A DNA stretch of 64,000 nt from Clitopilus passeckerianus (lineage: Eukaryota > Basidiomycota > Agaricomycetes > Agaricales > Entolomataceae). The position numbers and the translations under genes were made by a program. The notes beneath the pieces are model-generated. The model ran no database searches, was not told the DNA's origin, and worked only from the letters and a program-made list of their open reading frames with translations. How positions within the stretch are numbered: the first letter of the stretch is position 1; each line of letters opens with the position of its first letter. This document shows positions 11,191 through 21,128 of the stretch, one piece after another. The DNA lies in the NCBI GenBank assembly GCA_944990035.1, contig CALYLX010000159.1:1798001-1862000 (forward strand), written 5' to 3'.

Positions 11191-12011
11191 ATGGCTATGC
11201 CCCCGAGCTATTGTTGTCGACGACACAGACCCTCGGATAACATATGTTGGGTCTTGGTCCCAGAACATTGTCGACACCTCGACTCAATATTTTGGGCCCA
11301 ATTTCAATCATACATTGCATTCAAGTCTGAACAAGGGTAGCCTTTCATTCTCCTTCAACGGTGGGCTCTGTTACTCTCTAGCCTAACCACTAAACCTCAA
11401 CTGTGATACCAGGAACATCCGTTCAAGTTGTAGGGCACGACAAAGCTAGTCAGGGCGGCATCGCACCCGATTATACCTGGAATTGCTTCGTGGACGGAAA
11501 TCAGATTCAATCCAACCCGTCGGGGGTGGAGAGGAACAACTACCCATACTGCCAGAACGGTCAACTACCGATTGGGGAGCATCAGATAACGCTCAATGTT
11601 ACCAGCTATGGTGTCCCAATGTTGTTCGACTACATAACTTATACCCCAAATCCTCGACCAATAGATGGGCCAGCCACAGTGCTCGTTGACAACACCGATC
11701 CAGGAATTCAGTGGGGAGTAAACTGGAAACCCGACGTGAACATAGCCGATTATAATCTTACATACATCTATGGTTCGACGGTTCATTTCACCTTCGTCGG
11801 TTAGTCAAGTCATCTTACTCTAGAGCACTGCCCTAATAGTGATTTTCGCCAGGATCTTCGATTACATGGGTGTCATCTAACTGCCACATTGGGAACTCAG
11901 CGAGTGCCTCCTACAGCATTGATGGAGGCGAAGACATAGGATAGTGGGATCCGCTTGGATCCTCCCCCTGACAGTAAAATCGAAGTTCCGCCGGTTTATA
12001 CTGACCACTAA
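11191..12011 (+). pseudogene. Membrane-protein copy D, internally deleted
   Basis: This is a close relative of copy C with two lesions. The ATG at 11191 is followed by one extra base, so the conserved VVDDTDPRITYVGSW frame has no start. More tellingly, exon 3 runs through SYSIDGGE and then jumps straight to DSGIRLDPP and IEVPPVYTDH at about 11935-11945. The end of domain 2, the whole TM helix and most of the tail are gone. The remaining exon 2 is intact (GTSVQVVGHDK ... STVHFTFVG) and both intron positions are kept. The deletion left the tail one frame off, with a TAG at 11942-11944. It is a clear decayed tandem copy, flanked by C and E. Confidence 0.8.
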
Positions 12012-13282
12012 GAGTAGCTTGGGTGTCGTGTTTCGAGGATCTAGGACGTAATGTTTCCGAGTTTTTGTTCCACTCATAAACCTGTAACTGATATGGCCCC
12101 GCCCGGTGTTCGTGGACGATCGCTGCATTGTTGTACTAAGCAATAGTCGACTAGTCCACAGTGTGTAACATTGCATATCTCTATATCTGAGGTTATCCTA
12201 ATGTCTGCTGTGCTTACTATGATTCGTGACCTGTTGGATGGGGGAACAGGGTGAGGAAATGGCCTCTGGGTACTCCTTTCAAACTGGCATTGTCAGGTTC
12301 GCGAGTGTCTGAGGGTCATTACAGGAGACACCGCTCGTCAGATACGCTCTAATTTCCGATTTCACAATGAACAAGTACGCGACTCGGTAAAGAACAGTCA
12401 TGCGTTCTTGAGGCGCGACGATGATCGTTGTGCAGATCAAGTTGGCCCATCCCAACTTCACGCGATGTTTCATGCTGGTTTACGCATTTACGGCTAGTGC
12501 CACTCTTTGATGGTTTCGCTGCTCGGAATTAATTTCTTGATATGTCAATGGTCTCCAGGGTTTGTTGTCGTTGCAACGTCTAGCTGAGCTCACTGGCACT
12601 CCCAGCTCCCTCTCCCTCGACGAAACCCTCAAACCCCATTACTCTAGGTGCACTTGTATCCAGCTTGTATCTCGCAGCCGCTTCATGTCCTCTGCTTCAA
12701 GATTCTGGGTCGATACATAATGGACGGTCCCCCGGCAAACTTGCGTGCTCATCAGCATCGTTAATGCTTTTATCGCTGACTTGCGAAGGAGAGCGTCAAT
12801 TCTCGGATTCCCGTCGTCTTGGAGTCAAAGGATTACTTACGCGATTTGTGACAGCGTGTCAGTGTGCCTCCTCCTTCAGGTTTAGCCTCGAACTCAGAGA
12901 AAAATAACGAAGAACATGACCATCCCAAATACTTGAAGGTAGACTCGTTGTCAAAGCAATGAACCACAGAAAGGGGTATTGGGGATCGATTCTCACATAC
13001 GGACACTAAATACAAAGTAACGGAAAGAGGATAGTGGGAATTGGTGGGAAATTGCCACTGCAACGAATTGACTGATCGCTGTCTTCTCCGTTCCTTGTGG
13101 ACGTATATTGATGCCCCCTGGACCTACAACGACATCGCTTCTCCTTGCTAAAAAATGTGGGATGGTCCTTGTTCTAGAAATGGCAGTCTTTTCAAGCCAG
13201 CACAACCAGCTTGCAGCGCCTCTCGCGTCGGCCAACCTCTGTCTTCTTGCCAGCTGAATCTAGCGCTGCCTGGTTTACAGTC
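12012..13282. promoter_or_regulatory. Spacer before copy E
   Basis: This is 1.27 kb without a recognisable gene. Short frames at 12279-12473 and 12665-12907 have no family resemblance. The final 200 bp (TGGACGTATATTGATGCCCC...) share words with the leaders of copies C and D and contain a TATATT that could act as a promoter element. Confidence 0.4.
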
Positions 13283-14855
13283 ATGACTACATCCCGCCCG
13301 GTCATTGTCGACGACACAGACCTTCAAATTTCCTATGTCGGGAACTGGTTCCTCGGCATCCCCGATTCAAGCATCGAATCACTGAGTTATTATGGACCAA
13401 CTTTCAATCGTACTTTGCACGGAACCAAGGACGCAGGCAGCTTTAGCTTTTCTTTTAACGGTACGTCTGAGTCCTCATCTACTCTAGTCAACAAACCTTC
13501 ATGTTATCAATAGGGACATCTTTTGGAATCATAGGAACATATATTATGAATCAAAACGACGGACCCCAGGCCAGCTGGGACTGCTACATCGATGGAATTA
13601 AGATCACAAGCGATGCCGGCTCTACAGTCCCCAGAAACCACTTCACATTTTGCCATTACGAGCAATTGCCAAGCACCGAACATCACATATCGTTCAACAT
13701 TACGCCTCAAGCCTCAACATTTTTGTTCGACTTCGTAGAGTTTGTCCCCATTAGCGGAGACTCGACTCGGCCAGCGGTAGTGGTCGTTGACAACCTAGAC
13801 CCAGATATTGAGTGGGGACCAGGCTGGGAGCCTTATCCCGGCACAACGGATGTAAATATGACGAAGGTTAATGGGTCTGCGATGCATTTGGCCTTCCTTG
13901 GTCAGTGGCATCCTGTTGCTCTGAACGAGTTCTCCGAATGTGACTTCTGCTAGGAACTTCCGTCACATGGGTGTCAACCGAGTGCTATAGTGGCGATTCC
14001 TCCCATGCTTCCTACAGCATTGATGGGGGCGAACCTGTAACCTTCGACATCCCTTCAATCCCCGAAAACGCGACATCTTGTTTGTATAATCAGCCCAGCT
14101 TCACCACCCCTCAACTACCATTCGGGTTACATTCGCTCCATGTAACTTACCTTGGGGATGAAAACAACGCCCCGCTCGTCCTTGACCACATTCTGGTGGA
14201 CAACACCACGGCCCCTGCTAGTCCTGACACGACGTTGGACCCCTCCACCAGTACTGCTACCAGTACAATCTCTCAGCACATTGATCTCCCAACCGACTCC
14301 GCGCATACGACCAGTAACACCCCAAGCACCTCCGATGAGTCGCCGGAAATGCACCGGACAATGGTTGGGCTCATCGCTGGTGCTATCATTGGTGGTGTCG
14401 CAGTGCTTGGACTCATAACTTTGGCAATCTTATTCTTCTTCAGGAGAAGATCCAAGAGACAGAGGCGCCTCAGCATTGTTCCGCCTGAATCCCCCGTTGA
14501 CCCACCTTCCATGTCGACCTACGGCGATCAGGCAGTGTCCAACTCATCTGTTTGCATACCTGCCGCCGCCGCCGTTTCACCGTACATCTTGCACCCCGAG
14601 GGAACCTCATTCAATGCGAGTCAGTTGTACATCCAAAATCCCAATGAGTCCGTCAGCCAATCATCCCACCCCGATGCACAGGAGGTTGGTGTTAGTGTGC
14701 TGCTGATGAAGCCAGTTGAAGGAGAAGGCCGACAAAGGAAAACGAGCCTGCATCCTGAACCCAGAATAGCCCAACACCAGGATAGCGGGATCCGAATGGA
14801 ACCTCCACCTGCCACTGCTGTTGTCGAAGTGCCACCAGTGTACACCGAAGGCTAG
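13283..14855 (+). CDS. Single-pass membrane protein with two tandem extracellular domains (copy E)
   Basis: Exons 13283-13460, 13514-13900 and 13954-14855 encode 488 aa; both introns are 53 nt, phase 1 and GT-AG. The start MTTSRPVIVDDTDLQISY matches its paralogues. Domain 1 has YGPTFNRTLHGTKDAGSFSFSFNG; domain 2 opens VVVDNLDPDIEWGPGW and closes LDHILVDNTT. A long Ser/Thr linker precedes the TM helix (MVGLIAGAIIGGVAVLGLIT...) and an RRRSKRQRR anchor. The tail ends with QHQDSGIRMEPP and VEVPPVYTEG. It converges with F-box pseudogene F2 only 119 bp away, the same arrangement as B with F1. It is intact by frame and splice signals. Its ligand and partner are unknown. Confidence 0.82.
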
Positions 14856-14974
14856 TGACGTTCGGGTGACTGTATTTGCTGGGGGACACTACATTCCTTT
14901 ACTTCGCCGATAATCATATGTATACACCTATACCCGCCATCATGATAACGTGGACAATCAACTTTTGAAACTGT

Positions 14975-16377
14975 TTATTTCTGAATAGGCCTGAGTGGCT
15001 GCAGGAAGAAACGCGGTAATTGCCATTGCAAACTTCTACGGGTATAGGTTTCCATGTTGTCGGCCAGGAATGGACCAGTCGTCCTATAAAACTCGCAATC
15101 TTCCGGATCTGAGCATTCTCCAGAGACAACGTTGTGGGTCTGTTGATCACTGCGACGAATCCTGGTGATAACACATTTGTGTTCGTCTTCGACCAGTGGA
15201 TATGGGGAATCTTGAAGGACTCGAACAACCTGCTCTTGTACACGTTGAGAATTGAGCCAAAGCCTCTCAAGATCGTCGTCGTCGTCTGGGAAAGAATTTG
15301 GTCCAGAGTCTGCAACATTTCAACTTTGGTAAGTTGCGGAAATGAATGACACCGGCCTGTCCCATAAGAGAAAATGGTGTTCAGTAACTTCCGGCTTAAT
15401 AAAACCAACAACCATCATCAACTAACGGCAGGTAATGGACGCCATGCGAGGGAACCCCCATGCAAATTCACGACGTTGGTTTCTTTGAACGTGGATGAAT
15501 ATCCTGCGCAACGCAAAGCTCAGTAAAGGGGTTAATCGGTAGCAGCCCTGGGACGTACTTTCCGCGCTATTATCGAAGAATGGCCGAAATACGGGGAATT
15601 CCTTTACGTTTCGGCTGCAATGTCCAAAAATGTATTCCAGAGAGTCTCTCACTTCTCTTATACGGCACAATACATGGACAATGTCCACGAACGTGGCCGC
15701 AGGGCAACATTTTAGCAAGGGGAGCACTCGCTCATTTATAATCAATGTTTTGACATTAGGAAACAATTTCCCCTCGAAAGGCTGTAGCGTGTAGCTTCCT
15801 CGCTTATAAGACCCTATAATTCAAAGGGTATGCAGATTTTGGAAGAGCTCGAGAGCACGAGCGAGCCTGGTCAGCCCTTTCTCAGAGAATGCTTCACGTG
15901 TGAGGGTAAGGTTGACGATCCTACGGTTGAGTCGTGAGTAATTGATCATATACACTGATATTCGGGACTCACTTGACATGTTTGGCTATTCATCTGTGCT
16001 TTTTCGGTGCTATGGTCAGTTGACGTGAAACCTGGGAGGCCATGTCCTGACCGTGCTTAATGTAAGTCCCAATCATGTCACTAGAAACTTCAATGTGCTC
16101 CCAGGCAAGCGGCAGGGCGAATTTGCGCAGAACCCGACATGTCAGTGACAATGCACGTAGTTTTTTATTTCTTTCGAAGCATTCTGAGTCCACTGAGACC
16201 CGGTCATGGTCAAAGGCGTGGTCCCAATCGTGCAAGCCTGGTGAGGGAATAGTTTGACTTGCTGGGAGTTGGCGTACAATTTCTCTGAGAACGTCAAAAG
16301 GAAGTCCTGCCAGACCGGTTGTGTTAGCCAGACCGCCATCGACGCTAGTGGTCCTCTGTGAGCGCCTTGGGTCCATG
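14975..16377 (-). pseudogene. F-box-like protein F2, broken
   Basis: The start MDPRRSQRTTS at 16377 aligns with F3, and the F-box LPFDVLREIVRQLPAS and LRALSLTCRVLRKFALPLAWEHI are well kept. Lesions: TGA at 15990-15992, eighteen bases before the first donor; TGA at 15821-15823 where F3 reads CTTCAAATT; and a frame change in the last exon between the LPKLKCC block and the Asp-rich block. The final block (HKCVITRI...NVVSGECSDPEDCEFYRTTGPF) is still readable and ends at a TAA at 14975-14977. Splice signals are otherwise conserved (AA|GTGAGT at the first donor). It pairs tail to tail with copy E. Confidence 0.75.
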
Positions 16378-16759
16378 AACGTTGAAGTCAACGCGTTCGC
16401 GTCAATGGGCGGCGGATGGCATGGCACGACACAGCCTCTAAGATCTGATAGCCGACGTTGATCCGTGTGGGCGAACTTCTGTGATGCTAACCGGGTCGGC
16501 CAGAATGGCCCACTAGTTAAAGTTTTAGTCGTTGGTTGTTCGCCAGGTGGCGTGTCGCGTTTCCAAGCGACTCGATAAAAAAAAGCTGGCCATACATAGT
16601 GCATGCCAGTGATACCACAAGTATCCTATTATTTTCTCATGACTTATCGGGTGGGTGAAATTCCGGTGGCATATATTCGAAGAGCATGAATCCATGCTAG
16701 CCTCGAGGCGACAGTAAATTTATTTGTGTCCATAAAAAAGGAGGAAAGAGGAGAATAAA
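16378..16759. other. Spacer between F2 and the CBM1 gene
   Basis: This 382-bp spacer lies between the F2 start and the 3' end of the next minus-strand gene. A minus-strand extension upstream of the F2 start stays open for 76 codons but has no homology to F3 or F4, so it is probably leader. It also holds the 3' UTR of the CBM1 gene. No further gene is seen. Confidence 0.4.
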
Positions 16760-18142
16760 TCACAAGCATTGAGAGTAGTAGTCGTTACTAAATTCGAAAT
16801 GAGTCGTTGGTCCCGATAACGTGTGACAAAAGATAGGTAAATGCTCACCTATAAGTGCACGTTGAACCCGCTGCGCACGTCGTCGGTCCTGTATAACCTG
16901 TACCACCGCACTGTCCGTACTTCGGAACAACTCCAGTCGCAGTTGGTGTACTCGAAGTTGTAGTCGTCGCCGGTTTAGTAGTCGTCGCGGTCGCGGTACC
17001 TGTAGCCTGCGGATTGCAAGTTGAGGTTTCGGGATGCGAGACCGGATTGCCATTCGCATCGATCTTCATGGGTGGGATTTTGATGCTATCCACCTTCCAG
17101 GTTTTACCGCTATCAGGTGTATAAAGTTGTGTAGAGACGATACCAGCACCAATGCCAAGGGTGCTGCTGAATTGCGGGTCCGCGGAGGAGAGAATGATGG
17201 TCGTATCCGTATAGAACTGGTACCAAGGCAGGTGTGTTAGATCGACCTTGAGATTATGCAGTGAACGATTCTCATACCTGTGTGGCAACGGAGCCGTGGC
17301 AGTTGGTTTGGCATTCTGTCCCTGTTCCGAAGCCTCCTTGCAACAATGGCCCGTCATCTGCGGCGTCAATATGTTAGAATAATGCAGGTGGAGGAAGATG
17401 TGGCATGCTCACAGCTATTAAGGGTGCTTATGACCTTCCCGGAGAGAGTCACAGTTTGAACCCACGTCTTCTGGTCCGATTGGAGCTATGACGGAAAACG
17501 GGTAAGCACGGTAGATTCATGGGCGCGGAATTGAGACGAAGTACTTTATAGTTGATGGTCAGAGTGTCACACGGATTTACGGGGACATATTTACCCGAAT
17601 ATTGAGAGCATGCGCCGTTGATGCAACTGCAAGGAAATTAGGCCAAGTAAAAAATGAGAAGAATTTATCATACCCAAAATAGCTCGCGCCGCAACACCAT
17701 TGACCTTTTGCAGCACCACAGCTGAAATAGATGTTAGATAAACGATTAGAGTGCGACTGAATACGTACTAGCCCGCCTCATTTGCCACCGAGTCACATCC
17801 TGCTTGGATGAGTCTAACATTGAATGGGTCATCAGAAGGCGCAACACCAGAGGGTATCCCAAACACACGAACCCACTGGTGCCGTTACTGGTACCGGGCC
17901 AGAGGAACAAGCCGTCGTACTGGATTGAAGGGATTGGGAATGAGTCGGTTTCTCTCAGATCGAAAGGTATCACGTACAGCGGGGTCTGGGACAGCGCCTG
18001 GAGTGAAATGCGTCGTTGCTTCAATAATGGCAGCAGAGCCATGAGTGGGTCCAAGAGACCAAGCAGGTCCCCAACTGTCTGCTTGGACGGTCGTCGCAAC
18101 AGTTAGGAGAGATAAGATTCCGATGGTCGAGGTGGTCCACAT
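16760..18142 (-). CDS. Secreted protein of unknown fold with C-terminal CBM1
   Basis: The start at 18142 gives a signal peptide (MWTTSTIGILSLLTVATTVQA, cleavage near ADS). About nine short exons join in frame to roughly 330 aa. After GPAWSLGPTHGSA come YDGLFLWPGTSNGTSG and LIQAGCDSVANEA. A Cys-rich stretch follows (YCGAAKGQWCCGASYFG, CINGACSQYSG, VPVNPCDTLTINY), then TWVQTVTLSG and TGTECQTNC. A Thr/Pro-rich linker leads to a fungal cellulose-binding module with PKYGQCGGTGYTGPTTC and, across the last intron, SNDYYSQCL. The CBM1 fixes a role at plant cell walls outside the cell. I do not recognise the N-terminal domain; a concanavalin-like lectin, glucanase or peptidase-like fold is a guess. 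Terminal exon: about 16760-16782. Confidence 0.75.
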
Positions 18143-19059
18143 TGTAGCGAGGAGGGAGGTGACGCTGGGTTAGACATGCCTACTCCTCGAGCTACTTATA
18201 GCCATCCCCACTGTTACCAAGGTTCGACAATGTCCGTTCGCACCTGCCTAATCCGTGCACGGTCCGCGAGAGGGTCCGATGTGAACCGGCTAGTGGGTTG
18301 GACTGGAGGCTGAGGAGGATCGTCGTTTGAAGTACGGAAAAAATTGTTGAATGTGAGAAGAATCTTCGAGTTAGGGTCATGAACTTGTCGCCATGCACAT
18401 GCTTAGAACTAGCTGGCAGGTTATAAGCCCAAAGATGCGGGGTGCTATAGTTACTAGTCCACTCTTTATGCAACTGAAAAGTGCGACGCCTCGGAGGGGC
18501 GTGACCTATTTCAAACGGGCCTTTGAACCTTGCTTTTAACGGGGTTATAATGCAGCTCTATCCTTGAGAGAGAAAGAGGGCAAGACTGGGCATCGGAGCG
18601 CGCCAGTGGTGGACGAAGAAGTAGAGAACCCGCGATAGTTGGAGTTGAAGAAGACTAACAGGATTTTCCGCAAGCTTGCTTCATGATCATATGACGATCA
18701 TGGTTGGAAGTAGCCGGACCGATGATTTCTGACGACTTCGGTCCTTCATCAAGGTACCCAACATGCATGGCCTGCAAGTGTCACGAGCTTCCCCTTAAGC
18801 ACGAAGACGCTCTTGAACATTACCGGGATGCGTTTCTTTTATCGGCTCCTGCACCCGCCGTGAGCCAGCTGCCTGAATATGCCGCCCCGGTGCCAGATAG
18901 CACGTAAGCCCACTCAAACAATTGAAGGCCTCGATTTAGACTCTGATGACGGGTCAATGAATCTCCTAGAGCCCAATCAACCCTATGGCACATATCACTT
19001 CCAGCAGCCTCCTTTGGCAGATCCCCACCAGAAGCTTCATTGTTTGTGGCTTGTACTGA
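18143..19059. promoter_or_regulatory. Spacer with CBM1 gene promoter and decayed sequence
   Basis: This 917-bp stretch should contain the promoter of the CBM1 gene at its left end. Near 18185-18205 the minus strand has a TATAAGTAGC element about 50 bp upstream of the start. From about 18880 the sequence probably continues the decayed membrane-protein gene whose tail lies at 19060-19141, but no frame is kept long enough to prove it. Confidence 0.4.
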
Positions 19060-19141
19060 CGTCCGTTCAGACATTGTAAACAGAGGAATACCTCCAACTA
19101 CTAGTGTTGCTGAAGTGCCGCCTGTATACACCGAAGGTTAA
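19060..19141 (+). pseudogene. Relic C-terminal tail of a membrane-protein copy
   Basis: One frame ends in SVAEVPPVYTEG and a TAA at 19139-19141, the exact tail of copies C and E. The extracellular domains, TM helix and HQDSG motif are not recognisable upstream. It lies tail to tail with F-box gene F3, 178 bp away. This matches the B/F1 and E/F2 arrangement and supports descent from the same two-gene unit. Confidence 0.65.
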
Positions 19142-19319
19142 TGGCATATTTTCTGGGACGCCGTATTTTTATACTTCAAAGATGCCCAAATATGCAAATA
19201 TATACCCACTATAAACAAATCCAATCCTGATCACTTTGAGCAGCCCTGACTAGGCGCCTTAAGAAACATAAATGTTTAGGATTACACCGGCCCACACACC
19301 CGACAGATCCTACTATGGT

Positions 19320-20660
19320 TCAGAAAAACTTAATGAATGGACCAGTCATCCGATAGAAAATGCAATCTTCAGGATCCGAGCAATGACCGGAAACAACTTT
19401 GTGGACCGTTTTAGCTTTGCGTTCAATTTTGGTGATAACACATTTATGTCCTCCTTCGGCCATGGGATATGGAGAATCTCGAAGGACCTGGATAATTCGC
19501 TCCTGCTTGCGTTTTGATTGACCATCAAGATCGTCGTCGTCGTCGTCCGAGTCGTCGAGTAAGAGCCCTCCAACACACACCCAAAGCCTGATGCATTTCA
19601 GGTTTGGCAAGTGGCGGAAGTGATCAACGTCAGCCTGTCCGAGAAGAAAGAAAAAAGAGGTTTAGGGATTAGGAAGAACCAAGAACTACCATCCACTTAC
19701 TAAAGACAATTCGGACCACCCAAAACCATGCGCGTATAAGTTCACAACGGTAGTTGCCTTGAAAGTGGACGAGTATCCTGTGTAATTATGGGTTCAGTGT
19801 AACTAAACTTAGATAAGCACGACACATACTTTGGGCACCCCGGTTGAAGAACGCATCAAACGAAAGGAATTCTTCTACCTGGCGGCTGCAATTCTCGAAA
19901 ATATATTCCGTGGTATTTCCAACCTCTATTGGAGGTGGGTGGGCCCTGCCAATATCCACATATGTGGCGGCAGGGCAGCATTTTAGTAACGGAAGGACCC
20001 GCTCGTTTATTATGAGCGTCTTGACATTTGGGAACACTTTACCCTCAAAGCTCCGTACCGAGTGTTGTCCCCGCTTATGGGACCCCATAATTTGAAGAGT
20101 ATGCAGATTCTCAAAAAGCTCAAGAGCGCGAGCCAGCCTGACCAATCCCTTTTCAGAGAAGGCATCACGTGTGAGAATCAGATTGACGACTCTACAAAAA
20201 CTCGTAAGATTTCCGCATAGACCTTGAGGCAGAAGACTCACTTGACATAGTTTGCAATGTTGTTCTGCTTTGATGTTGTTATTGACAATTGACGTGATAC
20301 TTGGGATGCTAGGTCCTTGTTGGCATCGCCGTTGTCGCCGAAGTAGTCGCCGAATTTGCTACTGCAAACCTCGATACGCTCCCAAGCCAATGGTAGAGCA
20401 AATTTGCGTAGTGCTCTACATGTGACTGATAACGCACGTAGCGTATCTATTCTTTGAAAGCATTCGGCATTCCTTGGAAGTCGGTTCCGAGAGTGCCCCC
20501 AATGCAGGGTGTTAGTTGTTGATTTGATAGCTTGACTATCGGGGAGCTGGTGAGCAATTTCTCCAAGAATTTCGAAAGGAAGGTCTGTTAGACCGGTCGT
20601 GTTGAGTGGTCCACCATGAGCACTAGACCCAGGAGCTCTTCGTGAGCGCCTTAGAGCCAT
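19320..20660 (-). CDS. F-box-like protein F3 (the intact copy)
   Basis: Four exons, 20660-20242, 20191-19830, 19777-19701 and 19634-19320, join in frame for 390 aa with all GT-AG signals. The F-box is LPFEILGEIAHQLPDS (about residues 27-42). It is followed by LRALSVTCRALRKFALPLAWERI, a middle region with leucine-rich character (VVNLILTRDAF, ALELFENLHTL, VKTLIINERVLPLL), an acidic D-run, and the family's C-terminal block EGGHKCVITKI...VVSGHCSDPEDCIFYRMTGPF. Expected role: SCF ubiquitin-ligase substrate receptor in cytosol or nucleus, inferred from the F-box only. It is the only member of the local F-box cluster with no visible lesion. Confidence 0.8.
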
Positions 20661-21128
20661 TTAATGAGGTATATGGTTGCAAGCAAGTTGTAATATAGCC
20701 ACGTGCAAAGTCAGCAAGGTTGATTGCGAGCGGAAGACTCCGAAAGCCACAGTCAGGGTTTGGTGTGCGATTTTACCAAGTACTTCGAGGAAAGCCCAGC
20801 CAGTCCATTCGTATTTGGTTACGTAGTGTATCCGCTAGCGACTCTCTGTGAACGTCTTGAGGGCATTGAAAGGTTTGACGGGACCTGGCGCCCTGGACGA
20901 CAAGAACATGGTTGATCATCATAACATGGCTGAGGCTCAACAAACAGTGGACAACAACGCGTCGATAAATAAGTGCATACACAGCCACCGCGGAGTCAAC
21001 TTGAAATGGGAGTCCAATATTAATGGCAGAACATTTGGCAAATGATTGAGATATATGCTAAATTTTATTACACTAACCATTAGGCTAAGGTTAAGTACCT
21101 CCAATTGCCAGGAAAATCCAAAACAAGT
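20661..21128. other. Spacer with F-box relic
   Basis: This is a 468-bp spacer before F4's 3' end. It holds the F3 promoter on the minus strand and the decayed F-box fragment listed separately. I see nothing else. Confidence 0.4.
20735..20815 (-). pseudogene. Relic of an F-box N-terminus
   Basis: Read on the minus strand, a stretch aligns base by base with the start of the F3 F-box: both carry CTTCCTTTCGAA-like and CTTGG.AAAAT.GC.CACC words. One base is missing in the TTCGAA part and stops appear soon after. It is the trace of a fifth F-box copy just upstream of F3. Confidence 0.5.
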
